In this document: one piece after another, positions 36,401 to 49,200 of the stretch
How positions within the stretch are numbered: position 1 is the first letter of the stretch
Layout: each line of letters opens with the position of its first letter
NCBI GenBank assembly: GCA_026261815.1
Contig: JAMPIT010000227.1
Span: 434,001-498,000, forward strand
Direction of reading: 5' to 3'
Source: Monarcha castaneiventris obscurior
Lineage: Eukaryota > Chordata > Aves > Passeriformes > Monarchidae
Length of the DNA: 64,000 nucleotides
Program-made: the position numbers and the translations under genes
Notes under the pieces: model-generated
What the model was told of the DNA's origin: nothing
Databases searched by the model: none
Seen by the model: only the letters and a program-made list of their open reading frames with translations

Positions 36401-39400
36401 TTTCTCATTACTTCCAGCATTTTTTCTGAATAAGATCATTGCACAGGAGAGCTGACAAGACTTGTGTGGACTAGGTACTACAGAGCAGAAGGGTATCACT
36501 TCGAAAGAACCAATACATATTTTCTCTGAATTCAAGCCTCAGCAGAGACAGCAACAATCTCCTCCTCCTCCTCTTATCTCTGAGATAGCATGTTAAAGAA
36601 AGCAATGTCTACAAGGAGAATGTTAAAATACATTAATAGAAAAAATGTCTGACTGAAGGAGGAAGGAATTTTCTGATTTCAAGGCTGTCTTGAATGTTTT
36701 CAAACAAAATACCTAGAACTGGAAGCTTGCAGTTCATATTTCTTCAAGTGCAACCACAACAGCCAAAGAGTCATCTGCAGTGGTTTGAATGTATGATAGA
36801 CTAGATAACAGTACTAAAATAGCTTCTAAGAGATCTCGCCTCACAGTGCATGTGTTTAGCAAGTGTTGCTCTTTCAGCTGGTACAACTAAGAAGCAAGCT
36901 ATAGGAGATTTAACTCTTAAATAATGTAATGAAAACTCAGTCTTCAGAGACAACCAGCCTTGATAACGACCAAGTGTGCGTCAGAGAAGACTTCCAGAAC
37001 CAGACTTTATCACATATCTCTAATCACTCCTAAAATAGCCACTGTTGATAATTTGATGCAATTCAAGAGCACATTAGTGTGGTTCATACTAAATTCCATC
37101 CATTGATCCATTACATTTGTCTGATTATGAAAAAATAAACGACAGTATTTCATCAACCTTTTCCTCATACAATAATTTTCAGATCTGCGTTCTACACCAC
37201 AGGCTTTTCAGACATTAAATTATTTTAAAGTTTTCCTTTCTTTTCTGTAGATTTATGTTACTTTGTTTCATTTTATAATTGCAAAGAAGGTTTGAATTTT
37301 TTATTGCTCTGTTTCTATTCTTTAATATAATAAATTAATTCCTGTCTACACTACCTCTTAGAAAAGTACCAAATGTATAAAATTACTTCAGGGAAAAAAA
37401 GGCAGTTATTGAAAATAGATTAAATTCTGATAAATGATTTCTGGTTATACTTAAAACTTTTACTCTTTTTAGCCATTTCACAAGGATAGCTTTCCTAAAC
37501 GCAAACACAACTCCACCCTGTGTTCCAATGAGGGGATGAAAACCAAGCCACATCTAACAATACTCACATTAAAACTGGAATTTATACAATTAACTTCAGA
37601 ATGTTAAAAATATCAATTGTGAAGTTTAAAAAACTAACTAAAATGCTGGGCCTTTTTCCTACATTAAAAACAACAACAACAAAGCCCGAATCTTAAATTC
37701 CAGCTTTATTTCATCTTATCTTCAGACTACTGGCATTTGGTTCAAGTAAAACAATACAGAAAGGGGAAAAAAGACAAGGAGTTACTCCTCCATTCCATTT
37801 AGGCTAGCTAAGTTACAGCTTGACACTGCATCCCAGTAGACTGAGATCAGGTTTATCTCCACGAGGATTCTTGATAGCTGGAGAGTGTAAACAACCTCAT
37901 ACTAAATTGTCCACAAAAGGTTTGGCAATAGAAAGGAATGCAATCTACTGTCTGTAAAATCATACAGTTTTATTTGTAAATCTGTCAGTGATTAACCACC
38001 TGAACAGAAAACCACCTTGTTTATTATCAGATTTCTCAGAGTGATCACTAACAGAAAGTAACACTAATATTTTTTTACATTTCAAATAAGAATCTACAGA
38101 CCTTTTAAAAGTGGAAATTTTTATGAACAATGTATGCAGATTTAAGCAAGAAAAGGAGAACTATAATGAGCAATACTGCAAGTACAATGACTTTTATTCT
38201 TGGAAATTCATACAGATCACATTGAAATGTGAGGGAAGGAAGACATACAGTAGTGTGGATGTACTATTTCTTAATTTTTCAGATTTGAAAAGTATTATTA
38301 AGACTTTCAATGTTCAACATAAAGCACAGCTACAACAATACCCTATGCCATGACTCATAAGGACATGAAAAACAATCCAGTCTTTCCCATGATATGTTAA
38401 ACAGCTGTCAGCTATCCAAAGTCAGAATTTTCTCCATAGTTTTCTGAAGTATTTGAACTTTTCTGAGTTGTCAGGGAAGTATCATATGATAATAGACTCT
38501 CAAAACCACAGAGGTTTTTAGGACCCACTACCAAAGGAATGTGCAAGCACAGTGAAAAAGAAATAAGAGGCTCTCTTGATGTCTGAGAAGTAAACAATGC
38601 GGTAACACACAAGCAATACTGCTGTGAGATACAAGTTATTAACCTTACTGTATTGACTTTGTGAATGTGGTACAAATTTGCTTAACATCTGAAAGACAAT
38701 TTGGATAACAACATGTCCTTTATGGGATGGGCTGGGAGTGAACTGGATGACAAAAATGGAGTTTTGGGTTTTCATTTATTTTAGTTTCATTTTGAGTGTT
38801 TTCCTCTTGATGCAGTACTGGCAGCCACCAACAGGTCTTGAAAAAAATTATGAAGTTAAGACAGAGATGGCTGGCCAGTGTGCAAGGCAGAACCTGCAAA
38901 TCCTTTTGCCAGTTGCCTTTTATTAGCAAAAGCATTACCCCTGCCCTTTAAAAAAGCTGGATAAGCTAATTCATCTCCCACTGGTCAAATACCACATGTC
39001 TCACTTTCTTAAGGACAAAAAGGCTTTAACCCCTCAAAATTTTCTTCCACAGTAAGAGAAACAAACAAGAAAATTTGGTTTCATTTGTATTAAAAAGTTT
39101 CTGATAAGATTGGCCTGTTTTAGATAAGGTAAACCAACTTTTAAGAATTTAAGCATGCTAAAACAGGGTATATTTATTCTGTAATCCACCTCCTGGACAT
39201 ATATTAGCTGATATTGAAATATTGAGGGCATAAATTTAGCATATTTAATTTAAGAGAAAAACAGGCAAAAATTCCCAAAAGAAAGACAAATTCATATATG
39301 TAGAGCAAAAATTGAGACCTGTCACATCAGAAGCTATCTAATTACTTCCTGCTTCAGGGTAGTAGCAGGTCATGGCCCCTTTCCATGGTTGACAATGGAA

Positions 39401-41754
39401 CTTTGTGAATGGATTTGACTCAGCAAACTGGATCCTACAGTTATTTATGCTCTCTTTCTTTAAGAGTTCAAAGATATTCCCAGACTGCATTCAGAAACAG
39501 TTAACAACAGCAGGCATGGACTACACATGATGAACAGTGAAAGTGTTGAATACTCTATGAGTTTACTAGCCTAAACCTGAAATCAGCTAAATCCTGAGGT
39601 AATACATTTTATCCAGGTTCCTTAGTGTACTGAAATTGGACTTTGAAAAAAGTGGTGTAGGCAAATATGACATTATAAAACAGAAAAAATGGAAATGATT
39701 GATGGTGTACTTAGAAAAATTGTTTCTGAGGAAACAGGATTTATTAGCTTGTCATTTTTGTGACCATAGTCTTACTTGAATAAAGCAACATACAACCATC
39801 TCTAGTACTAAGTATCTCCCTACATTTTAAAAATCAGTAGGAGAAAATCCAAAGGGCACATTTACTAATGGAAACAAACAAAAAAAAAATCTAATATAGC
39901 AACATATAAATTGATAAGACATATTCTGTGAGAACGTTGTTAAAATTGACTTGGGATTATCCTACTAGAATTTCATGCAGTCTGTTAATGCATCATTATT
40001 ATGAGTTTGCATCAACTTTGTGTTTACAAATCAGTTCAGCTGGTACAAGAAAATACAGCCGAACTCAGCCGTACAACATTCAGTTATACGCTCACCATGA
40101 ACCACCTTTGCTTTCAGGACTCTGCTGACTACACTTAAGTGTATGTGTGCTCTTTGCAAAAGAGAATGGAAAAGGCCTGAAGAGTCTTGCCAAAAGAGAG
40201 GAGAGGGCAATTTCAGTAGGCAAATAATGACTCTGTTGAGTATACCTTACGAACAGACCAACTGAGGCACTGATAAAGCAGGTTTCTGCAAGGTGTGAGG
40301 TCAGCAGTCTCTGAGACACATTTTTCCCTAAGGAGAAAAAAAGAAGAAAAAGAAAAGTAGATATTCTACTTTTGGTGATGCAATAATGCTTTGCAAGTTA
40401 AAAGTAATGCAGATGCAAACTCCAGATGCAAGACTGTGAGGGAAAATAATCCAAGATTAATATACCATTCTACTGGGAAAAAAAAATGTCTCCAATAATT
40501 TTTTCTCCTGAGCCTGAAACCATGTGGATGGCTTGAAGCAAAATGACAAATTCAATGGCCTGTTTAGCATTACTCTTCCGAATATCTGGCTGGGTGATGT
40601 ATGACCTGTGTAAAACAATTCCCAACAAAATTTTCCATCACTTCATAAGGCTAACACATAATGAAAGGTATAGCGTTCTAAACAAACTAGAGGGTGGAAC
40701 TGAATTCACATGCAGATAGGAGCATGAGGAAGAGTCTGGTAATGCCTTCAGCTTGGATACCTGACTTTCCTGGTCAGACAGGAAGAAAAAGAAAATATTG
40801 TCTCTCCATTATAATAAGGTTTACTGGAATATGGTAATACTTTGGCTAAGCATGAAGAGGCTTCAGATCTCTTTTAGGAAAAGTGCCCAAGTATTCCTTA
40901 TTGTAGAATGCACTACTTCCATACACAACCTCATATCTAAAATAGATAGCAAGGCAAAAAAACATTACTGTGTTTGTTTGCGTCAACAAAATACAAGCTA
41001 TACCTCGTGGCAACAAGCAAAGCAGAGTGGGAAATGAGGCAGAGGAAGATATGGCAGAAAATCTTAAACAATGTAATATACCTGTGAAAGCATTGTTTGT
41101 CAAAAGTACTAAGCATATTGCTTAAAGCACACATAAAAACTTGGAATGGGAAGTTGGTAGTTGTGCAGTTTCCTAAGATTTTAAACTTGTTCCCAAACTG
41201 AAAGTTGCCTTTAAATGAAGACAGATTTGATTTATAACTTACACAGCAGGTTATACGACGAGATCAGTGAGAAAGTACTTTCCTAGGAAAACTTGAAAAT
41301 TTTCATAGCTTCTACAACACTCTTTAATTCAAAAGAAGCTGACATAAAGGGAGCACTCAGATTTTGTCCATGCTACTAATTTATTAAATGGAACTCTGAG
41401 AAAATGGGGAAAAAAGTGACAGTTTCCGCATCTGCGACCCTTCCTGTTTATTCAGCCCTCCATGGTTATCAGTGCCCTGTGCCCACTGCTCTGTGTTGTC
41501 GCATGTCAGGTCCGTTGTTAACTGATAGGGAACTGCAGAACTTATCATGATGCCACAGGCTCTCATTGCAAACTTCAAATAGGCCAAAATCCAACACACT
41601 ACTGAGAAAGAGTCACTCAAACTCCTCGAGTGACCCCTTTGCAGCAGGATGGAGAGTTCCTCTGGCTGAGGCACATTAAGGATGTGGGGGCACTCTGGCC
41701 ACAGACAGACTCCTTGTCTTTGAGATAAAAAATTAGTTGAATCACCTGAAGAAT

Positions 41755-41955
41755 CACACAGAACCAATTAGGCTGGAAAAGACCACTGAGATCATCAAGA
41801 CCAATCTAAGACTGAACACCACCTTGTCAACCACACCATGACACCAAGTGTCATGTCCAGTCTTTTCTTAAATGCCTCTTGGGACCATGACTCCACCAAC
41901 TGCCTGGGCAGCCCATTCCAATGTCTAATCACCCTTCTTCCTAGCTACCACTTGC
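41755..41955 (-). mobile_element. CR1 LINE 3' fragment (first of a pair)
   Basis: Begins with a degraded tail (CACAGAACCAATTAGGCTGG). It then has the antisense CR1 3' UTR and 'CTGGGCAGCCCATTCCAATG', typical of the last codons of CR1 ORF2. A second CR1 fragment in the same orientation follows within about 25 bases. Confidence 0.8.
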
Positions 41956-41979
41956 AGCTAGTGCTAAGCAAGTAACTTA

Positions 41980-42320
41980 TAGAACCATTGAATGTTGAGA
42001 GATTGGAAAGGACCTTAAAGATCATCCAGTCCCAACATCCCCATGCCACAGACAGAGACACCTCTCATCAGACCAGGTTGCTCAAGGGTTATCCAAACTG
42101 GTTTTGAATAGTGCCACGGTTGGGGCATTCACAAGCTCCTTGGATAACTTGTTCCAGCATTGCAACCCCCTTGACAGTAAAAAATTCCTTCCTGCGATCT
42201 AGCCTAAATTTCCCTTGCTTAAGTTTGAACCCATTACTCCTTGTCACTACAGTTCCTAACGAAGAGTCTCTCTCTGGCTTCCCTGCAGACCCTCTTCAGA
42301 TACTGGTAGGTTGCCTGTTC
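41980..42320 (-). mobile_element. CR1 LINE 3' fragment (second of a pair)
   Basis: Starts ATAGAACCATTGAATG, then 'TTGGAAAGGACCTTAAAGAT', 'GACCAGGTTGCTCAAG' and 'TTCCTTCCTGCGATCTAGCC', all antisense CR1 3'-end landmarks. It lies about 360 bases from the edge of the CpG island promoter. The pair may be two insertions or a duplicated insertion. Confidence 0.85.
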
Positions 42321-42916
42321 CTTACATTTACTACAGCAGAGCTTTGTTGAAAAGAAGCTAACGTCGTTGTCTTCTGCCAAAACAGAGGAAAACGTCGTCA
42401 AGGCTGCTCCATACGCAAGCCAAGCCACACTAGATACTGAGATTGTCACATGTCTGTGAGTGCAGGGTCATTTCCTACTCCAAAAGGAGGAAAACCTTGT
42501 AGGGGCTGCTCTTTTCACCAACAGGAGAACGTCTCCGGGTAAAACGTCATTTTCTACTCCAAAAAGACACAAAAACCTTGTAGGGGCCACTCCATCCAGA
42601 AGCCAAGCCACACTACACACCAACACGGATAACGCCTGTGGTGTCCCATCCTCACAAGCCCACGATCCCGGCCCTGCTGGACACTCTCCCAACCAGCTCC
42701 TCGGCGCGGAGACACGCACACACACAGAGCCGGGGCAAGGGCTGGCAGACCCCTCCTCCCCGCCTCCCTCGGGGGCCCAGCGGCGTACCAGGTGCTTCGG
42801 CGGGCCCGCAACGGAGGGACCCGCGCCTCCCTGCCCCTCCCCAGCCCCCCGGCCGGCTCTGGGGGGCGGACAGCCCGCTCCGCTCCGCTCCGGCCCCGCC
42901 CGTGCCCCCGCGGTAC

Positions 42917-43030
42917 CTCAGCCGCCGCTCGCCGCCGCCCGCGCGGCCCCGCCCCGTCCCCCCGACGCCGCCGGGTCGCGCCGCGTCCCCCAGACCCGCC
43001 CCGCTCCGCCCCGCCGCGCCCCGCCCCGAG
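42917..43030 (-). other. RNF170: Possible non-coding first exon of RNF170
   Basis: RNF170's first coding exon starts only 7 bases before its ATG, so an upstream non-coding exon is needed. On the minus strand in the CpG island, GCTGAG/GTACCG at 42917/42916 is a fair splice donor. The transcription start is not visible and the right end here is a guess. Another donor (CTG/GTACGC, about 42788) is possible. Confidence 0.35.
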
Positions 43031-43160
43031 GCGGCCGGGCGCAGGCGCGGGCGGCTGGTCCCCGTCAGGGCGCGGTGACGTGTCGGCGCCACCGCCCGGC
43101 CCGGGACGGGGCGGGGCGGGACCGGCGGTACCGAGCCGGCCGCGGCCCCGCAGCCCCGCC

Positions 43161-43217
43161 ATGTTCAACGTGGAGAGCCTGGAGCGCGCCGAGCTCGGCG
43201 AGAGCCTGCTCACCTGG
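43161..43217 (+). CDS. HOOK3: HOOK3 coding exon 1
   Basis: 57 bp, 19 codons, phase 0, with donor TGG/GTGAGT. It encodes MFNVESLERAELGESLLTW. Human and chicken read MFSVESLERAELCESLLTW as I recall, so Asn3 and Gly13 differ. The frame stays open upstream to an ATG at 42792 and downstream to 43679, but only because the GC-rich island lacks stop codons. Confidence 0.95.
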
Positions 43218-46200
43218 GTGAGTGCTCGCTGCCCGCCCGCCCCGAGCTGGGCCGCGCCGCAGGGCCGCGCCGCCGGGCGCCTCCCGCCCCGCCGCGCCTC
43301 CGCTCCCGCCGTGGAGGCCCCGCGGCCCGCACCGCGCCCGGGTCGGGGTCGGCGGAGCTCGGGCGGCCCGGCCCTGCCTTGTTTCTGTCTTATCTTGGCG
43401 CTCCGGGGGTGGCCGGGCAGGGCCGTGCTCTGCCTCGGCGCTGGCCCTGCGGCGGGGGAACAAAGGGCCGGGGGGCCGGCGCGGGAGCGCCCTCAGGTGC
43501 GCCCGGGCTGGGCGGGCGGGCTGCAGGCCCTGGCTCTGATCCTTGTCCTGCTATGCCGTCGGTATGTCAGCGCCCCGCCGTTCGCCCCCGCCCGCCGCTC
43601 TGACCACCAAGGCCGCCTTTTTGATCACAAACTTGCATTTCCGCCTGTTTGTTTTTGTCTGTTTTTAAGCAGTGCTTGAGTCTCGAGAGACAAAATTCAC
43701 CGATGAGGTCGAGGATGTTACAGTGTCAACCTAGGAGGTGATATTTTTATCCATGGAGGTATTCTAGGCCTGGCGGGATGAGGCTCTGAGCAACCTGGTC
43801 TAGCTGAAGGTGTCCCTGCTCATGGCTTGGGGATTGGAACCACATGATCTTCAAGGTTCTTTTGCAGCCCAAATCATTCTATGTTTCTATGATCTTACAA
43901 TAACAACTAATTGATACCACTTTAATGTTTGCAGTTTCTTCCAAAAATGTCTTTAGGTTATGCTGTCACTCGAAGAGCAGCCAAAATGTAGTGGATGTTA
44001 AATCTGGGTTTGCAGCTACTCTGTAGTCTGAGCAATGACTGTAACACAGACCTGGAACTTGTGTTTCTGTAGTAGCTGAGTTATTGGTCAGTTGTTTCAA
44101 ACCACTGGATTTTGGTTTGGGGTTTTTTTCCCCTCTGTACGCAAAATTGCCGAGTAAATACCTAGAATATGAAAGTCTGCAATACAGCTGATTGTTAAAT
44201 AGAGACAAATTTTCAGACAATTTTTCTGTGAGAGGCCAGAGCTGACTGAAGCTCTGATGGTGATGAGTAAGTTCCTGGAGAATAAGAGGTTTCTCAATGA
44301 AAGTCAAAAAGGATAAGCAAGGGAAATGAATTTATTGTTAGAGGTGAGCGAGTGGCCTGGAAATTGTAGAAGGCAGTATTGGGAAAGGGGTTTTTGGGGA
44401 AATGCTTCATGTAGGTCTGGAATAAGTCATCCAGTTCCTCTTTCCTTCACATTCCTGCCAACTTTTCCATCTTTGTTATGGTTGGCCACTGGTCTTGCTT
44501 TTGGCTTTCCATGCTTTCTCCTTTAGGTATGGGGAATGAAAAGTCCCAATATGAGGAAGTTGATGTGTGTTAATACTGGCAAAGAAAAGCTGAGTGAGAG
44601 GGTCAGTCTTTATAATATGCAGTCCTGAGGCTGTACCTATCCAGTGGAGCTGGTCCTGTAATGGTCCACTCAGATCCCTTTAAACTTCTCACCTTTCCAC
44701 CCCCTCAAATATTGAGCTAAGGAAGAGACTTATTTTTGGTTAGCAGAAATAGTAAATCCTCTTAAACAGCATTCAGATGGGTCAACTTGATTCTGAGATG
44801 AATGTATGAAGTTGTGGGATATTTTTACAGTTTTGTCATTTATGTGTGAATGTGGCTTTAAAACAGACTCAGTAGAAAAATTAAGGAAGGTGACTTCAGT
44901 TTATTCCAGGATACATGAAACTTGCAGAAGAGGCAGTGAAGGTTTTTTGTTCCTCAGTGAAACTTTCTGTCTATGAAGAAGATGCTTTTTTTGTTTGGCT
45001 TTCTCTCAAGTCCCATAATGATTCTTGGGAAACCGTTCATTTAGATAGGAGGGTAGAGCTGTCTTAATAACAGTTTATGTACATCTGGGGAGACCAGTCA
45101 TTTCCCATTGTGCCAGAGAAGCTGGCTGCTCAGTGGAACTGGTTCAACCTCCCAGGTTGCTTGCTTAACATTCATACAGAAGTACTTTAACTGGTTTGTC
45201 TGTGTTTTGAATAGATAAGGCTTTCTGCAACTCTGAGAACCTGCTCGGCCTAAACTGAATGTTTGCTCAGATGGATATAGGGTGAGAAGAAAATGCTCCT
45301 CCCTCTGCCAGCTCATGATTTTAATGAAGGAGAATATTGGTTAGGCTTTTTACCTTGCACACCTGTGATTTCTGTTCTGCTGCATTTAAGCTGGAGCAAG
45401 CTGCTTACCTCTGAATATGCTTTGGTTTATTTTTTAGTATTTTGCCAATACCCACTTTTGTTGTTAGGCTTTAGCTTTGAGTGTAATTGTTGTTAATTTT
45501 TCACCCCTCTGACAGTGTCATCGAATGGGTTCCTAAATAATTTTTGTTCAGGATTTTAAACAGCTGAGTGAGCTTTGACTTCCTACCACTTTAGCAGGTG
45601 ACCATGATGTTATTTTGAGACAGCCACAGTAGTGGCAACTTGAGCGAAACTAAACGAAGGACTGGAGGCCAAGTACCGGCTTCTCAAAATTTATATTTGC
45701 TCTTCAGCAGCGTTTGCAACCTACTGTAACTGTAGAACTATTGCTCTACCAAAAGTCTCCCACAAACCTCTTCTGGGACTATCCTATACACTAAGGAATT
45801 GTTACCCAAGGTGCACTTCAGCCAATGCAGTTTAGGAAAATGTGGCTGTGGGACATACCTGCAATGATACTGAAATTGTTTCAGTGTATCTAACAAGAGA
45901 CTGACAAGATCTTTTTCTGTTTAAACGTTAAGACTGGTTCACATATGGACACATGCGTTTTTGGTGTTTAGTTTGGGTTGTTTTTTGTGTGTGTGTGTAG
46001 TGTCAGGAGTGCTCTCCACTTAGATACATACCTGAGACATTTCATAAAAGAGGTGTCAAACATGCCTGTACCAGTTATACTTTAAAATGTCTGAAATCAT
46101 TGTGATGGCTATAGGCTTTTGCTATGTAACCTGAGAAGTTTCTTTTTTAGCACAGAATTAAGGTATGGTACTGAAAAGATTGCTTAGCATTGGTATGTAA

Positions 46201-49200
46201 ACAGGAGGATTCCTCAAAGAGGTTGCTGCTAAGTGGTTGTAATTTGATGTGGAGATGTCATGAACTTTCTTTCATTATGATAAATATCTCTTTTTTTAGT
46301 ATGTTCTGCCTCCACCAAGCTGCATCTTGCCTGCTTTCCTTCTTTTCCAACCCTCAAGGCAAAATAAAGTTTCTGTTAAAACTTTCCTGATAAGTGAGAA
46401 CTTCCTAAACACTGCAAGGCTCCTGTTTCAGTATCTTCCATTCCACAAACACTTTAGTCATTTATGTGGTATGAGTCCTTTGACCTTTCTCCCTTTTTGG
46501 CTGAAAAATCTCCTCAGTACAGTGTATCTCTGTCTTCTGTGTCATGGCCTATCCCCAGTAAGGATTTATCTGTGGTAGTATGAGATAGAGACCATGTGAG
46601 CAATTGCTGAAACAGATTTTGATTCCTCAAGAAGGCTGCTTGCAAGTGCTTGGTAGGCACTCTTTTCAAAGAGAAATTGCTGGAATTTATTGGGGAGGCT
46701 CTTTTTCCCTACTGTCCAGTTATATTTTTTTTAGATTATGGTGTTCTTGATCCTTGTGCATTTGCATTTTTAAGTACACGTCTGGTTTCTTTTAGCTGCC
46801 AAGATTGTAGGCAACTTGCTGTGCCTGTTTAAATTGTTTCTTCTTCCACCCCTTGGCCACTGACCACAAAGCTGTAGAGTTCCATTTTCTTCTGATAATA
46901 CAATTGCTTCAGCATGTCTTACCTCTTGAAAAAAGCATCCTGTTTCAGGAGTGGTTGATTGTGCTGATGATGTCGACAGTGAATCAAGAAAACTATTCTG
47001 TTTGAATACAATATGTTGCTGTTCAGAGGGTAAAAAATCTTGAGCTTGTCAGCAGTTATGGAATATGGCTTGAGGAACCTGGCAGATCACAGCCCCTGTA
47101 CCTAATGTGAAAGACTAGTAGGCTGAGCAACCTTTTTTTATATTTTATGACCTCTCACTAAGATAGTACAGAATTTGTTGCTCCACCTTTTAAAGGGATA
47201 GATCTCTCTGACTGTGGTATTCTGAGTGTAACATTCGCCGCGTTTGAAGGAGCTGGAGTGTCTAGCACCATTATTAGGTAATAGGGAATTTTTCACTTGT
47301 TGCTGAGAGGCCAGGCAGAAATAGGAAGTTCTCTTCAAGATCACACTGAAGAGCAAGTTATAGAAGGGTGATAACATAGGAGTATGATAATTAAAGGTAA
47401 TAGGGTACAGTTTGTATATGTTCCTTCCCATCTTTTAAGTCAGCATGAGAAAGGAAAACTGAACGTAGAGTTTGGACGTGCAGGCATTATTCATCATGTG
47501 TGCACTTTGACACTGTTAGATTTTCATTCTTTGGGGCCTTTTCCCAAGTTCTGGGGGGTTTTTTGTCTTTTCTCCTTTCTGAAGAGCTGTTCTATACAGT
47601 GTACATTTATAGCAGTTCTCTGAAAAAGAAATTTAGATGTGATTTAGTATGTGCTCAATTTCAGCTTCCAATTCTGCCCCCTCATTTTTTGTTGTTGAGG
47701 GGTTGTGAGATGTTGCTTGGAGAAGAAACAGACTTTGCTCCTAGGAACTGTGAACCTTAGAGAGTGTAAAGGAAACAACTTTTCTGTTAGCTTGTTAATC
47801 TCAGAGTGGGAGGTGTGGAGAGAAACCTGTTTCTATCTTCTCTGAAATACTTAAATACAGATGTTTCAAAGAGATGAAGTCAAACTGAATTTTGCACAAT
47901 TGTCTGCCATATTTGTGACATTTTGGGGCTTGTAAACTTGAACATAATATTCTGGCATTCTGTTCTTAGACCATTAGAAATCTTTGCTGCAATATGTTTG
48001 ACTTTTGTAGAGCAATTGCACACCTTCGAGTTGAGCCGTGAGCCTCTTGTCTCTCCCCTGCTACACAATTGCACTTGCTGCTCTCTGCTTTCTTGGCTGA
48101 CTCTGCCGTGTGGTCGTTTAGAAAGGTCGTTGCCTAAATTTGGTTTGTTAAGTACCCTCAACTTCAGAGCCTAAGTGTGGGGTTGTTTAATCAATTTTAT
48201 TTAAAAGTCCTTGTGATTAATTAAAAAAACCCGCAAACAACAGCGAGGTTATTTGCCACATGGCAACCAACATTAGCACAAGGTTAAGGCAGGAATGCGC
48301 GGAAGTGAGGGAAAGAGAGTAGTAGTGTCCTTGTGGATTTTGTTGCCAGGAGCCTGGCAGGTCCTGCCACACACGGAAGGGAGAGGGATTAACTCTTTCC
48401 CTTAACTACTGGTAGTGGGTTCCTGCCCTGAACAGTATGCTTGTATTGTTTTTCTGCCTGCCTTTGCCATACGTGACTCAAGTCATTCCCCTGAGGTCCT
48501 TAGTACTGCTCACTCAGGGCGGAGAACAAAGATGCAGCATGAAAAGGAGGAGAAGGGTTTTGGTGAAGGGAAAAGCTCTCTAAGGTTAAGGGCGGGGGAC
48601 TCCAGCCAGCGCTCCACTCCTGCCTGTGGCAGGCAGAAGCTTCTGAATGAATACAAAGCTGGAGTTGTGTTTCAGTGGACTAAATGGGGCCACAAAGGGA
48701 TGGGAGCTTTTCAAAGGGGGCGCACAGGAAATGTTTTTTGAAGTGATGCAGGTAGTGGATCAAGTATTGCTCAAGAAGTTGCATTGTAAATCTGACGATA
48801 ATGTGCTTCAGCCCTGGGATTCCTAGGGCTCTTTCATGCCCTTTAGCTGCAAGCTTCTGTGCAAAAGTGTGTCATGCTCGAAGTGTAGTGCTTTGTGTCC
48901 TGTGTGGAACTCCCATTTGCGGCTACGTCTCTCAAGGTGGCTAAGTTAGGATACTTAAGCAACAAATGCATGTTTAACCCCACATGGTTTATATTTTGGG
49001 CACAATAGATCAGGGAAATGAGCATCTGTAATTTATTCATTGCAGTGTTGCAAATTATTAAATGAGTTACAGCCTTTCTACATTTCAGGATTACATAAGA
49101 TAAATCTTTGAGTGAACTTGTTTGCCATGGCAGCAAGGTATCCATAGTTTCACTTCAGTGTAGGGATAAGCAGAAGTAAGTGTATAACTAACTGCAACAG

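Larger units (their letters stand above)
33413..42916 (-). other. RNF170: Probable RNF170 5' intron
   Basis: About 9.5 kb between the exon carrying the ATG and a presumed non-coding first exon in the CpG island. It is AT-rich with no coding frame of note, and two CR1 fragments lie near its promoter end. Small simple runs occur at about 36560 (CTC repeats) and about 37668 (AAC repeats). Its start depends on the inferred first-exon donor. Confidence 0.5.
42680..43640. promoter_or_regulatory. CpG island covering the divergent RNF170/HOOK3 promoter
   Basis: This is the only very GC-rich, CpG-dense block in the window, in sharp contrast to AT-rich DNA on both sides. It contains HOOK3 exon 1 and the presumed RNF170 first exon. 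Visible motifs: NRF1-like GCGCAGGCGC at 43039-43048, CRE-like TGACGTGT at 43076-43083 and a tandem GC box (GGGGCGGGGCGGG) at 43108-43120. No TATA box is evident. This is typical of a constitutive two-way promoter. The motifs fit consensus by eye only. Confidence 0.88.

Noticed and set aside
42460..43679. Several long overlapping open frames on both strands (up to 295 codons) in the CpG island
   Set aside because: They arise because GC-rich DNA lacks stop codons. The products are Pro/Arg/Ala-rich low-complexity sequence. Only the 57-bp HOOK3 exon inside them matches a real protein.
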